From assembly GCF_900156465.1 (NCBI RefSeq), contig NZ_LT707064.1, positions 2,264,501 to 2,328,500 of the forward strand: 64,000 nucleotides of DNA. Direction: 5' to 3'. Shown here one piece after another: positions 50,601-59,140 of this stretch (position 1 is the first letter of the stretch; each line of letters opens with the position of its first letter). The position numbers were made by a program, and so were the translations under genes. The notes under the pieces are model-generated. The model saw only the letters and a program-made list of their open reading frames with translations, did not search any database and was not told where the DNA came from. Source of the DNA: Pseudomonas sp. 7SR1. GTDB taxonomy: Bacteria > Pseudomonadota > Gammaproteobacteria > Pseudomonadales > Pseudomonadaceae.

Positions 50601-52225
50601 GCAACGGCGACCTGGACGTGCAGTTGCAGTTGAACGGTGAAACCCAGGACGCCCTGGCCGTTCGCCTGAACGCCAGCGGCAACGGCTGGCAAGTCACCCA
50701 GAACCAGCGCCTCGACGTGGCCACGGGCGATACCCCACTGGCATTGCCAGCAGATGCCAGCGATATCCGCCTGCGCCTGGACGACAGCCCGCAAGCGCTG
50801 TTCCGTTCGGCCCTGGACGATCTGTTGAGCTACCCGTACGGCGGCGTCGAGCAGACTGCCAGCCGCCTGCTGCCGTTGAGCATCGCTTACCCGACCCTGG
50901 CCTCGGATTCGCAGACCCGCGACCGCTTGCGCCTGGTCATGCAGAACAGCCGTCTGCGCCTGGTGCAGATGGCCGGTCCTTCGGCGAGCTTTACCTGGTG
51001 GGGCCAGGAAGGGGAGCCGGATGCCTTCCTGACCGCCTACGCCTATTACGCCGACTGGCACGCCAGCAAGGCCCTGGACCTGAACCTGCCGCCGGAACAC
51101 TGGCAGCGGGTGCTGGAGGTCTACGCCAAGCAGGCGGGCAACACTGCGCTGTTGCAGCGTGCGTTGATCCTGTCGTTCGCCCGGCAGATGCAATTGCCGG
51201 TGAACACCTTGCTCAGCGGCTTGATGGAAGATCTGGCGAAGGCAGGCGAGGGCAGCGCCGGGAGCGTGATGGAGGATGGCGCGGACAGCCTGATCATGAG
51301 CGCCCCGGATTCGGCCCTCGGATTGGCCAGTGCCCGTGTACTGACCGCCTCCCTGGCCCGCCAGGCGAAGGTGCCGCTGCCGGACGCCTTCAACCGTCAG
51401 CTGGCCGCTGCCCAGCAGCAACTGGATGTCAGCTCGCAGCCGTTCGTCGAGGCGCTGCTGGCGTCGTTGCAAGCCTTCGATCAGGCACGCTCCGCCGCCC
51501 TGCTGGAACGCCTGCTGCCGCAACAGTCGACCCTGGAACGGGCCCTGGCCTTGACCTGGCTGCAACGCAGCATCGAACAGGCTGCGCCGGCCGTGGCATT
51601 GACCCCAGGCGAGGGTTGGAAAGCCCGACAAGGCGCCACCGGGGAAACCTACTGGCAGTGGCAAAGCGCCCAAGTCCCGACCGTGCTGACCCTCAGCGGC
51701 GCCCAGGAGCGTCCATTGCAGGCCGCGCTGAGCTTCCAGAGCCAGCAACCGCCGATGGCACCGATGGCGGTGTCCATCACCCGTCGCCTGTCGCGCCTGG
51801 TGCCGGGTGTCGATGCCTACACCTTCACCCTCGAATCCGTGGGCAGCAAGCCGTTGTCCAGCGACGGCCTCTATCTGGATGAGGTGATCATCAACAGCAA
51901 GGCGTCGACCCCGCTGCGCTACGGCATGCTCGAAGTACCGCTGCCACCGGGTGCCGATGTGGAGCGCACCACCTGGGGCATCCAGTTGCTGGGCAAGGCT
52001 GGCAGCGAGCCGACTTCGCTGGAAAAGGCCCGCTTCGAACCCGGCCAGATGGCCTACGCGGTGCCGGTGGATGCCCTCAGTGGCGAACTGCGCCTGCGGC
52101 ATCTGGTGCGCTTCTCCCAGAAGGGCCAGTTCAACCTGCCGCCGGTGCGCTTCACCCAGGTCTATGCACCGCAGAATCAGGCTTGGGAAAAGAAACCGGC
52201 GCTTGGTCAGGTCACGGTCGACTGA
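47657..52225 (+). CDS. magD: alpha-2-macroglobulin-family protein MagD (YfaS type)
   Basis: 1522 residues from the ATG overlapping the magC stop. Signal peptide [15 protein letters not shown], then MG domains: [20 protein letters not shown] (MG3-like), [20 protein letters not shown], and a [19 protein letters not shown] domain. [19 protein letters not shown] precedes the helical thioester domain. Where thioester A2Ms have CxEQ, this reads YPYGGVEQ (Gly1063, E1065, Q1066), so no thioester can form. This agrees with type-2 bacterial A2Ms. Periplasmic, thought to trap proteases by shape change and to work with MagA/B/F near the peptidoglycan machinery. Confidence 0.92.
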   Translation: MTGARMLRLCSKLPLLFALLLAPVVNAEDTVEPSGYTPVAGESFFLLADSSFASDEQAMVRLEAPGRDYRRFRMEPYGGADIRVYRIEKPLDFLKRQKNLHRVVSDGQFKGEGLSNTLAYLWDNWYRKSRRVMQRAFSYESRQQVTEQVPELKMGDAMVAPTPYEASPQFALIPGLPVVSQFRYPLWQAKPIQPPAGVNLAGSSSEFVSVAPGNVYIPLGQLKPGLYLVEALIGKYRATTMVFVSNTVAVSKIAGDELLVWAARKHEGRSVPKVNVLWTDGLGVMSSGATDEDGLLRLKHVSPERSFVIGEDEEGGVFVSENFYYDSEIYDTKLYAFTDRPLYRPGDWVSLKIVGREFKNARDSVQPAAADVNVSVLDATGTALQTLALKLDAKAGTQGRFQLPENAVAGGYELRLSYKDQLYSSAFRVAEYIKPHFEIALNLDKQDYRTGEPVKGKLVLLYPDGKPVADATVSLSLRAQQLSMVDNELQYLGQFPVELTSSEVTTDEQGVATLDLPAADKPSRYTLTVFASDGAAYRVKTTKEILIDRGAANFRLSAPQRFSAAGEKVAFSYVNEGGNEPSKAVTPAGYAWVRLEDQSTGEGKLTAKDKGFSLAFERPGTYNLTLKDDHGRVIGATGHSVTGEGVKAVPGTVEIVLDKPEYKAGDEALALITFPEPVTDALLSLERDKVEATALLSKGGDWLKMESLSPTQYRARIPVKDAFAPNMTFSVLYTKGGQYSFQNAGIKVVAPQIEVAVTTDKATYRPGDTVTVDLSTQFAGKAIPAHLTVSVVDEMVYALQPEVAPTIDQFFYHPRRNNVRTSASLSFISYDVALPGSPGAPGKANRSERGVKVLERPRREDVDTAAWQPELVTDANGKARFTFKMPDSLTRWRITARAISDDGQVGQKKQFIASQKPLYLKWSGPTRFRNGDKPQLGLFAFSQSEKPLKAELLIRYAGTEQRVVAELKHGINYVALPALALSNGDLDVQLQLNGETQDALAVRLNASGNGWQVTQNQRLDVATGDTPLALPADASDIRLRLDDSPQALFRSALDDLLSYPYGGVEQTASRLLPLSIAYPTLASDSQTRDRLRLVMQNSRLRLVQMAGPSASFTWWGQEGEPDAFLTAYAYYADWHASKALDLNLPPEHWQRVLEVYAKQAGNTALLQRALILSFARQMQLPVNTLLSGLMEDLAKAGEGSAGSVMEDGADSLIMSAPDSALGLASARVLTASLARQAKVPLPDAFNRQLAAAQQQLDVSSQPFVEALLASLQAFDQARSAALLERLLPQQSTLERALALTWLQRSIEQAAPAVALTPGEGWKARQGATGETYWQWQSAQVPTVLTLSGAQERPLQAALSFQSQQPPMAPMAVSITRRLSRLVPGVDAYTFTLESVGSKPLSSDGLYLDEVIINSKASTPLRYGMLEVPLPPGADVERTTWGIQLLGKAGSEPTSLEKARFEPGQMAYAVPVDALSGELRLRHLVRFSQKGQFNLPPVRFTQVYAPQNQAWEKKPALGQVTVD

Positions 52226-52226
52226 C

Positions 52227-53846
52227 ATGCGCGGCCTGCTGGTTGGGTGGCTGTTGTGCTTGATTCCTGCGCTGGCGACAGCGCAGGACGAGCCACTGCG
52301 CCTGGCCTTCGACGGCCAGCTGCTGCGGGTGGGCCAGGGCCAGGTGCTGGACCGCCAGCCGTTGCCCGATTCCCTGCAGGCACCACTGGGCAGCCTGTGG
52401 AAGCTGTTCGTCTACGCCTGGCTGGTGGACACCCATGCACAGGAACCGGCCTACGAGTGCCGCGGCCAGTCCAAGGAAGAAGTGTATTGCTGCAGCGCCG
52501 GGAAGAGCATCGGTCGCGACCAGGCCCTGGTGAAGTCCTGTGGGCTGTATTTCGAGCCGCAGCGGCTCGGGCTGGGGGCCACGGACTGGCGCGACTACTG
52601 GCAGGCTCGCCAGGCGCCGTCCTGGCTGCTGGACCTGCCCGCCCTGCAACCGCAAAAGCAGGTGCCCGTCGTCGAGCTGCTCAAGGCGCTGGCCACGTTG
52701 CCGGCCCAGGACCAGGCCCGTCGGGTGCTGCTGGATGTGGTGCTCAACGCCTCGGATGGCCGGCTTGTCGGTCAATTGGGCAGTCGCCTGCGGGTCAAGA
52801 CCTGGAGTTGGCTCGGCGAGCAGGGGCCGGCATCGCGCCAGGGTGGCTTCGCCGGTTGGCTGGCCGATGGGACGCCCGTATGGGCCGGGGGGCGGGGCAC
52901 CAGCCAGCAGGTCCTGAAGGTGTTCGGTGACGGGCTGGCCGCGGCGCTGCCGGTGCGTTGGCCGGCCGAAACGGGACGTTGCGTGGAAGTGGGCCTGTTT
53001 GCCCGCTACCCGTTGCAGCGTGTCATGTCGGGTGATCGGCCGGTCGCGCCGGGTCAATTGCGCGGTGATTACCGCGTCGAGTTCGCCAACGGCAACCAGT
53101 TGGATATCCATAGCGACGGTGAGCTGTTCCTGACGCCCGGCAAGCTGGTGGCGCGGCTGGACCGGGAGGAATACGTCGCCCGGGTCCTGCAGCGCGAAGC
53201 CAAGGCCGAACCCTCCGAAGCGGCCAAGGCCCTGGCCGTGGCGATTCGCACCTACCTGTTGCAGAACGCCCAGCGCAACGGCGATTGCCTGAGCATCGAC
53301 GACAGCAGCCATCGGCAACGGGTCGCCCCGCGCCCGGCGACGGCCGAAACCCGGTCGATCGCCGCCTGGACCAACGACCTGGTCCTGGCCGGCACCGATG
53401 TGACCTATCACTCCGACCAGCCAGGTCCGGACAAGCTGTCCTGGCAGCAGGCGGTGGAACAAGCCAGCGCCGGGCAGCGCTACGACGCCATCCTGCTGCA
53501 TGCCTATCCACGCGCCAGCCTCAGTCGCTGGGACAATCCGGTGGCGTCCTGCGAAGCGTTGCCGGCTGCCCAGCAATGGCTGCTCAAGCAGCGTCGAGGC
53601 TGGCGTCCTCGGCTGGAAAGCGAAGTGGGCTACAACGAAATCAGCGCTTTGGCAGTATGCCGTCTCGCCTTCGGCCGGCCTTATGTCGACCGCGAGCGCC
53701 AGCGCATCTACGTTCGGGGCGTGCTATCGCTCCAGGACCGCCTCGACCTGACTCATGAATACCTGCACCTGGCCTTCGAAGCTCATCCCAACGGCCAGGA
53801 CGAAAACTATATCGAAGGGCTCGCCCGTCACCTCTTGCTGGAATAG
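52227..53846 (+). CDS. magE: MagE-like DUF2300 protein (YfaQ family) with SxxK and SpoIID-like parts
   Basis: 539 residues. Signal peptide LLVGWLLCLIPALATAQ. Residues 53-63 APLGSLWKLFVY hold an SxxK (S56, K59) in the setting seen in penicillin-binding protein transpeptidases. Residues 311-345 (DREEYVARVLQREAKAEPSE, then AKALAVAIRTYLL) resemble SpoIID/LytB amidase enhancers. The C-terminal part has HEYLHLAFEAHPNGQDENYI, an HExxH-like run HEYLH. It begins one base after the magD stop and ends three bases before magF. Function unknown; a peptidoglycan link is inferred. Confidence 0.85.
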   Translation: MRGLLVGWLLCLIPALATAQDEPLRLAFDGQLLRVGQGQVLDRQPLPDSLQAPLGSLWKLFVYAWLVDTHAQEPAYECRGQSKEEVYCCSAGKSIGRDQALVKSCGLYFEPQRLGLGATDWRDYWQARQAPSWLLDLPALQPQKQVPVVELLKALATLPAQDQARRVLLDVVLNASDGRLVGQLGSRLRVKTWSWLGEQGPASRQGGFAGWLADGTPVWAGGRGTSQQVLKVFGDGLAAALPVRWPAETGRCVEVGLFARYPLQRVMSGDRPVAPGQLRGDYRVEFANGNQLDIHSDGELFLTPGKLVARLDREEYVARVLQREAKAEPSEAAKALAVAIRTYLLQNAQRNGDCLSIDDSSHRQRVAPRPATAETRSIAAWTNDLVLAGTDVTYHSDQPGPDKLSWQQAVEQASAGQRYDAILLHAYPRASLSRWDNPVASCEALPAAQQWLLKQRRGWRPRLESEVGYNEISALAVCRLAFGRPYVDRERQRIYVRGVLSLQDRLDLTHEYLHLAFEAHPNGQDENYIEGLARHLLLE

Positions 53847-53849
53847 ACC

Positions 53850-54680
53850 ATGACACTCCGTTATCCACAGGTCTTGCTGTTGCTCTGCGCCATGACCGCG
53901 TTGCCCCTGGCCGTTGCCGCTGACGGCATCAAACTCGACACCCCGGTCGGCGGCTGGCGCAGCGGCGCACCGGGCGGCGAGGATGAAAACTTCAGCCAGA
54001 CCGTCAACTACCCGGCCTCGTCGGTCAATACGCCCCAGGGCCAGGCCGGCACGGCCCGCATTACCGGCCAGATCAAGGCCATGCCCAAGGACACGAGCGA
54101 GCCGGGCAAACTCATCGTCAACGGCGTGAGCCTGCCGTTGAAGCTCGATCCAGAGGGGCGCTTCGACCGGCCATTCTCGTTTCCCAACGGCACCAACAGC
54201 GTCGAAGTGCGCAGTCCCGATGGCCAGCATCGTCACCGCACCCAGTTCCTCAACACCAGTGGCGGCGCCACGCCGGCCAAGCTGCGGGTCTTGCTGACCT
54301 GGGACAGCGACGGCACCGACCTGGACCTGCACCTGCTCACGCCCGACGGTGCCCACATCTGGTACGGCGACCGGGTCGCTCCCAACGGTGCCGCGCTCGA
54401 CGTCGACGTCACCACCGGCTACGGCCCGGAGATCTTCGCCATGCCGGCACCGATCAAGGGGCAGTACCAGGTCTACGTCAACTACTACGGCGGCGGTTAT
54501 CGCAACGAGGAAAGCGATGAAGACGCAGAATCAGTCGAGCAGGCAAAACAAGCCCTGACCACGGCGCAGATCACCGTGATCACGGAAGAGGGCACGCCGA
54601 GCGAAAAAATGGAGACGTTCGTGGTCCCGATGCGGGCGCCGGGGGAGTTGACCCTGGTGAAAAGTTTTAGTTATCCGTGA
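53850..54680 (+). CDS. magF: MagF-like DUF2135 protein (YfaP family)
   Basis: 276 residues from the ATG at 53850. Signal peptide VLLLLCAMTALPLAVAAD, then IKLDTPVGGWRSGAP. LTWDSDGTDLDLHLLTPDGA and GPEIFAMPAPIKGQYQVYVN match MagA. It ends ETFVVPMRAPGELTLVKSFS, almost the same tail as MagA. MagA and MagF arose by duplication and bracket the operon. Periplasmic. A long palindrome lies seven bases after the stop. Confidence 0.88.
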   Translation: MTLRYPQVLLLLCAMTALPLAVAADGIKLDTPVGGWRSGAPGGEDENFSQTVNYPASSVNTPQGQAGTARITGQIKAMPKDTSEPGKLIVNGVSLPLKLDPEGRFDRPFSFPNGTNSVEVRSPDGQHRHRTQFLNTSGGATPAKLRVLLTWDSDGTDLDLHLLTPDGAHIWYGDRVAPNGAALDVDVTTGYGPEIFAMPAPIKGQYQVYVNYYGGGYRNEESDEDAESVEQAKQALTTAQITVITEEGTPSEKMETFVVPMRAPGELTLVKSFSYP

Positions 54681-54686
54681 GGAGAA

Positions 54687-54708
54687 TTGGCCAACAGCTG
54701 TTGGACAA
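54687..54708. promoter_or_regulatory. 22-base near-perfect palindrome after magF
   Basis: TTG-G-CCAACAGCTGTTGG-A-CAA: only the single G/A position is unpaired. No T run follows, so it is not a typical terminator. A second stem (GACAGGC 54720-54726 with GCCTGTC about 54742-54748) follows. It may be a transcript end or an operator for the gene at 54843. Confidence 0.45.
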
Positions 54709-54842
54709 TCGTGGGTGGTAGACAGGCAGGAGACTGTCACCGCCTGTCGCCTTCCCTGAATTCCCAACCCCCCTTCCAGTCGATTCCAGAGAGCCCATAA
54801 AAAACCGAAACAAACGCCCCACCCCGCGAAAGGAGGCCATCC

Positions 54843-55733
54843 ATGCGCATCCATCACCTGAACTGCGGCTGCATGTGCCCGGTGGGCGGGGCGTTGTTCG
54901 ATGGCTACAGTCGTGGGCTGACGGCGTGCCTGGTGTGTCACTGCCTGTTGGTCGAAACAGACACCAACGGCCTGATCCTGGTGGACACCGGATTCGGCCA
55001 GCGGGATATCCAGACCCCCGAGCGGCTGAGCCGATTCTTTCGCACGTTCAACAACATCCGGTTCGAGCATCGGCTCACGGCGCTGGAACAGATCCGACGC
55101 CTGGGTTTCGACGCCCACGATGTGCGACACATTCTCTTGACTCACCTGGATTTTGACCACGCCGGCGGGCTCCAGGATTTTCCCCAGGCGCGGGTGCATG
55201 TGATGCGCGACGAGATGGCGGTGGCCCGCTCCGCGAAGACCTGGATCGGTCGGCGTCGGTTCCAGGCCAGGCAGTGGCAGGGTGTGGACAGTTGGGAGTT
55301 CTACACCACGGAAGGCGACACCTGGTTTGGCTTCGACTCGGTGCGGGCGCTGATCGGGGCGGAAGAAGAGGATATTTTCCTGGTGCCGTTGCAGGGCCAT
55401 ACGGCCGGTCACGCCGGGATCGCCCTGCGCACCCCCGGCGGCTGGATGCTTCACGCCGGCGATGCGTATTTCTTCCACGATGAAGTCCATCAACCCGAAC
55501 GCCATTGTCCGCCGGGCATGCGGTTTTATCAGTACATGATGGACACGGACCGTCCGGCACGCCTGCATAACCAGAGTCGTTTGCGGGAACTGGCGTTGTC
55601 CCGGGATCATCAACCTGTCGAGATCTTTTGCAGCCACGACGCCCGGGAGTGGGAACGAGCCGTGGCCCGAGCGCGCAAGCTGCGGGTCGACTCCAGTGCT
55701 ATGCCGTCGGCCACGGGCAAGCAGTCAACCTGA
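54843..55733 (+). CDS. metallo-beta-lactamase-fold hydrolase (lactonase-like)
   Basis: 296 residues, ATG at 54843 after GGAGG. The metal site is LTHLDFDHAGG (HxDxDH instead of HxHxDH), QGHTAGH and LHAGDAYFFHD. HxDxDH is found in lactonases and some other MBL enzymes. N-terminus MRIHHLNCGCMCPVGG is rich in Cys. No signal peptide. Substrate unknown; a quorum-quenching lactonase is one option but the full N-acyl homoserine lactonase pattern is not shown. Ends before a terminator shared with the ynb-like operon. Confidence 0.87.
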   Translation: MRIHHLNCGCMCPVGGALFDGYSRGLTACLVCHCLLVETDTNGLILVDTGFGQRDIQTPERLSRFFRTFNNIRFEHRLTALEQIRRLGFDAHDVRHILLTHLDFDHAGGLQDFPQARVHVMRDEMAVARSAKTWIGRRRFQARQWQGVDSWEFYTTEGDTWFGFDSVRALIGAEEEDIFLVPLQGHTAGHAGIALRTPGGWMLHAGDAYFFHDEVHQPERHCPPGMRFYQYMMDTDRPARLHNQSRLRELALSRDHQPVEIFCSHDAREWERAVARARKLRVDSSAMPSATGKQST

Positions 55734-55770
55734 CGCTGGCCTGATGTTGCCGAACAGCTGCTTTCCCTTC

Positions 55771-55793
55771 GCCCACTTTCAGTGGGCTTTTTT
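55771..55793. terminator. Rho-independent terminator between convergent genes
   Basis: GCCCAC TTTCA GTGGGC followed by T6. It serves the MBL gene; on the reverse strand it overlaps the last base of the ynbB stop codon. Confidence 0.88.
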
Positions 55794-56725
55794 CAGGTCC
55801 ACCAATACCGGACCAGATGAAAGAAGATCGGTGCCGCGAAACACACCGAGTCCAGTCGGTCGAGCATGCCGCCGTGGCCTTCGATCATATGGCCCCAATC
55901 CTTCACCCCGCGGTCGCGCTTGATCGCCGACATCACGATGCCCCCGGCAAACCCCAGCAGGTTGATCAGCAAGGCGATGAGGAACGACTGCCAGGGGTTG
56001 AACGGCGTGATCCACCACAGCGCGCCGCCGATCAGCGAGGCCAGCAGGATGCCGCCGGCAAAGCCCTCCACGGTCTTCGAAGGCGACAGGTTCGGTGCGA
56101 TCTTGCGCTTGCCGAACAACTTGCCGCACACGTACTGCAACACATCCGACAGCTGCACCACGATCACCAGGTACGCGATCAGCAACAGGTTGCGGCCCTC
56201 GAAACCGGCGATGTCCAGGGTCAGCAAGGCCGGGACGAAGGAGATGCAGAACACCGCGATCATCAATCCCCACTGCACCTTCGAAGCACGCTCCAGGAAG
56301 TGCGTACTGTCGCCGCCCAGGGACGCCAGGATCGGCAGCAGCAGGAACACATACACCGGGATGAAGATGGAGAACAATCCGTACCAGTCGTAGTAGATCA
56401 GCAGGTATTGCAGCGGCAGCGCCAGGTAGAACGCGGCCACCAGGGCCGGGTAATCGCTGCGTCGGGTGGGCGTCAGGGTCAGGAATTCCCGCAGGGCGTA
56501 GAACGACACTGCGTAGAACAGCAGGATGACCGCCGCATTGCCGAGCCAGAACGCGATGCCGATCACCAGCACCATGATCCACCAGGCATTGATTCGCGCG
56601 TTGAGGTTATCGATGACCGAGTTCGGTGCGCCCTTGGTCCGCAGTTTGAGGATGAAGCCGATCACGGACGCCAGCACCAGAATCGCGCCGATTCCGCCAA
56701 ACAACATCAGGGTGTATCGATCCAT
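55793..56725 (-). CDS. ynbB: CdsA-like phosphatidate cytidylyltransferase paralogue (YnbB)
   Basis: 310 residues from the ATG at 56725. Eight or so membrane helices, with the family signature near the C-terminus: NLSPSKTVEGFAGG, GHMIEGHGGMLDRLDSVCF. It would make CDP-diacylglycerol. It is separate from the housekeeping cdsA of the lpxD/bam locus, which is not here. Last gene of the six-gene reverse operon; one base separates it from the acyltransferase gene. Confidence 0.9.
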   Translation of the reverse strand: MDRYTLMLFGGIGAILVLASVIGFILKLRTKGAPNSVIDNLNARINAWWIMVLVIGIAFWLGNAAVILLFYAVSFYALREFLTLTPTRRSDYPALVAAFYLALPLQYLLIYYDWYGLFSIFIPVYVFLLLPILASLGGDSTHFLERASKVQWGLMIAVFCISFVPALLTLDIAGFEGRNLLLIAYLVIVVQLSDVLQYVCGKLFGKRKIAPNLSPSKTVEGFAGGILLASLIGGALWWITPFNPWQSFLIALLINLLGFAGGIVMSAIKRDRGVKDWGHMIEGHGGMLDRLDSVCFAAPIFFHLVRYWWT

Positions 56726-56726
56726 G

Positions 56727-57347
56727 TCAGACGTGCTCCGGGGCCAGTGCCAGCAGTGCGGCGCGGCTGCGTTCAAGAAATTGCTCTTTGCTTTCGCCTT
56801 CTTCGATGCACAGCGGTGCACCGAAACTGGTGGTGCATAACAGGGGCAAAGGCAGCACCCGGCCCTTGGGCATGACACGGTTGAGGTTGGCGATCCATAC
56901 CGGGATCACTTCGACCTCGGGATGGCTTTTCATCAGGTGATAGATCCCGCTCTTGAAGGGCAGCAGGCCTTCGTCTGGGTTGCGCGTGCCCTCGGGGAAG
57001 ATGATCAGCGAGTCGCCGTTGTGCAGGGCATCGAGCATCGGTTGCAGCGGGTTGTACCCGGGATCCTTGCGCTCCCGGTCCACCAGCACGCCATTGAACA
57101 CCCGGTTGATGATGTAGCGGCGCAGCGGGCTGGTCTGCCAATAGTCGGCACCGGCCACCGGGCGAGTGAGCTTGCGCAGTGCCGGCGGCAGGGACGCCCA
57201 GAGCAGCACGAAATCGCCATGGCTGCTGTGGTTGGCGAAATAGATCCGCTGCACCGGCCGCGGCGCGCAACCGAGCCACAGGCTGCGGGCGCCCGTGACC
57301 ATGCGGGCGGCGGAGGTGATGAGGTTGGCGACCACGGGTTCGAACAT
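56727..57347 (-). CDS. PlsC-type 1-acylglycerol-3-phosphate acyltransferase
   Basis: 206 residues. FANHSSHGDFVLLW gives the catalytic HX4D, and FPEGTRNPDEGLLPFKSG is motif III; VEVIPVWIANLNR is motif IV. One hydrophobic N-terminal segment would anchor it. It acylates a lysophospholipid or another acceptor; in context it belongs to the ynb-like lipid pathway. Nine bases separate it from the preceding small membrane gene. Confidence 0.9.
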   Translation of the reverse strand: MFEPVVANLITSAARMVTGARSLWLGCAPRPVQRIYFANHSSHGDFVLLWASLPPALRKLTRPVAGADYWQTSPLRRYIINRVFNGVLVDRERKDPGYNPLQPMLDALHNGDSLIIFPEGTRNPDEGLLPFKSGIYHLMKSHPEVEVIPVWIANLNRVMPKGRVLPLPLLCTTSFGAPLCIEEGESKEQFLERSRAALLALAPEHV

Positions 57348-57356
57348 GAGGATTCC

Positions 57357-57812
57357 TTATCCTGAAAAGGCTAGCCAGGGACTGGCCAGGATGAAGCCCA
57401 GCGTCAAGACAACTTGTGCCCCCAGCAGGCGCGACTGTCGACGCAACAGCATCAACGCGCCTCGTTGGCGTTCGCTCCACAGGCGGCCGGCGCGTTCGGC
57501 CGGCTGCAGGCCCAGGGCGGTGAGGGCCTGATCCAGGGCGAAGGTGCGCTCGGCCAGCGAATGGGCGCTGTCGGCCATGCGCTGGAACAGATCGGCATCG
57601 AATGCCACGCGCAGCGCCCAGTATTTTTCCAGCAAGCCGAGGACGATCAATGTGGCACTCAACAGCAGCAACCATGGGTCGATCACGCCCACCAGCCATT
57701 GCCCGAACCCCAGCAGCGCCGCCAGCAGCGTCAGCCCGGTGGACAGCTGGTCCAGGGCGTGACCGCGGCGCAACAGGCTCGCGACGGTATGCAGTTCCAT
57801 GTCGCTGATCAT
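57357..57812 (-). CDS. small membrane protein of the ynb-like operon
   Basis: 151 residues, start overlapping the YnbD stop as ATGA. Two central hydrophobic segments (TLLAALLGFGQWLVGVI and LLLLSATLIVLGLLE), a long amphipathic section (FQRMADSAHSLAERTFALDQ) and one C-terminal helix (VVLTLGFILASPWLAF). No enzyme motif. E. coli ynbABCD has no counterpart I recall. Function unknown. Confidence 0.78.
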   Translation of the reverse strand: MISDMELHTVASLLRRGHALDQLSTGLTLLAALLGFGQWLVGVIDPWLLLLSATLIVLGLLEKYWALRVAFDADLFQRMADSAHSLAERTFALDQALTALGLQPAERAGRLWSERQRGALMLLRRQSRLLGAQVVLTLGFILASPWLAFSG

Positions 57813-59140
57813 CGCTGGTGCTCCTCGGCCAGTTGCGTCAACACCCGGCGGTGGGTCGGATGCAGTACGACGCCCGGGCGGGCCCGTTGGACTTGCCCGA
57901 TGGCGTCATCGACACTCGCCGCCCGGCCACTGTGCAGCAGCCACGCGGCCACGGCGGTGGCGCTGCGTGAATAGCCCAGGGCGCAGCAGACCAGCACCGG
58001 CCCGTATGGGCGCAGGTTCTCGATCGCCTGCGCCGCTTCCAGGCATTGCCCGGCTGTCGGCACCGTCAAGTCGAGCACCGGCAATGAGCGATAGGCGATG
58101 CCAGTGCTGTCCACGGACAGTTCGGCGCAGAGGTCGAGCACGCCGCCGAACGGGCTGCCCTTCAATTCCGCCGACGTAGGCACGCGCCCCAGCCAGACGC
58201 CATCCGTGACCTGATCCGGCTGCGGATGCTGGCGTGTCCACCAACGGGAATTGACCCAGGCGGCTGCCAGGTAGGGGGCCAGCATCCAGCGTACGGCGGG
58301 GTTCAGCCGGCCATCGGCACGCTTCTGGAACCCGTCGGCGCCGAACAGCAGGTAATTGAGCGCCACCCAAAGCAGCGCCACCGCCGGCCAGACCAGCCAC
58401 AGCCAGGCGCCGGCGAAGGCAAACGCCGGAATGAACATCGCTGCCGCGCCCAAGGCATAACGCAAGGCCAGTCGCAGGCGTGCGCGGTCATGGCTCAGGC
58501 GCGCGCTTCGCAACGGGCTGGGCCGATCCAGCGGCCACAGCCAGACACACAGCCAGCCGGCCAGCGCGCCGGTGGGAACGTCGATGAAATGATGCTGGTA
58601 AGTGGTCAGCACCGACACGCCGATCAAGGCGAACCAGCCGTGCATCAGCCAGCGCCAGATACCTTGCAGATGGCGCTGGTAGCAAACCCAGAGGATGACC
58701 AGCAACGCGATGTGCAGCGAGGGCGCCTGGTTGAATGGCTTGTCGAAACCGGCCAGCACGTCGAACAGCCAACCGAACACCCCATCCATCTCCGGTCGGG
58801 CAAAGGTGAAGCGCAGCGGCCAGAGCAGGAAGCAACTGACCGCGATCGCCTGGGCCGTGAGCAGGCGCAAGGCGTGTCGCTTGAGGGCCTCGCGGCTGTT
58901 GGGCAGCAGCAGGGACAAGCCATACAGCAGGTCGATCGACCAGTACGGCACGATGGTCCAGGCCATGAACGGCATGTGGCTTTCCCAGCCGAACACCAGG
59001 CTGCCGACATCGTCGCGCTGGGACGTGACCCAGGTGGCGAAGCCGTAGGTGCTGAAGAACAGCGGGGCCAGCAACAGCAGCCAGAACACCGCCGGCTTCA
59101 GCAGCGCCGGCTCCCGGGCGGGGGCGATGACAGCGCTCAT
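57809..59140 (-). CDS. ynbD: YnbD-like fusion of PAP2 phosphatase and dual-specificity phosphatase
   Basis: 443 residues from the ATG at 59140, which shares one base with the YnbC stop. The N-terminal 300 residues form a PAP2 membrane domain with NQAPSLHIALLVI and TYQHHFIDVPTGALAG. The C-terminal 120 residues are a cysteine phosphatase: VLVCCALGYSRSATA has the CX5R loop, and GVLDLCAEL the preceding motif. Two unrelated lipid or protein phosphatase folds on one chain. In the pathway it could dephosphorylate the phosphatidyl-alcohol phosphate, as PTPMT1 does for PGP. Confidence 0.88.
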   Translation of the reverse strand: MSAVIAPAREPALLKPAVFWLLLLAPLFFSTYGFATWVTSQRDDVGSLVFGWESHMPFMAWTIVPYWSIDLLYGLSLLLPNSREALKRHALRLLTAQAIAVSCFLLWPLRFTFARPEMDGVFGWLFDVLAGFDKPFNQAPSLHIALLVILWVCYQRHLQGIWRWLMHGWFALIGVSVLTTYQHHFIDVPTGALAGWLCVWLWPLDRPSPLRSARLSHDRARLRLALRYALGAAAMFIPAFAFAGAWLWLVWPAVALLWVALNYLLFGADGFQKRADGRLNPAVRWMLAPYLAAAWVNSRWWTRQHPQPDQVTDGVWLGRVPTSAELKGSPFGGVLDLCAELSVDSTGIAYRSLPVLDLTVPTAGQCLEAAQAIENLRPYGPVLVCCALGYSRSATAVAAWLLHSGRAASVDDAIGQVQRARPGVVLHPTHRRVLTQLAEEHQR

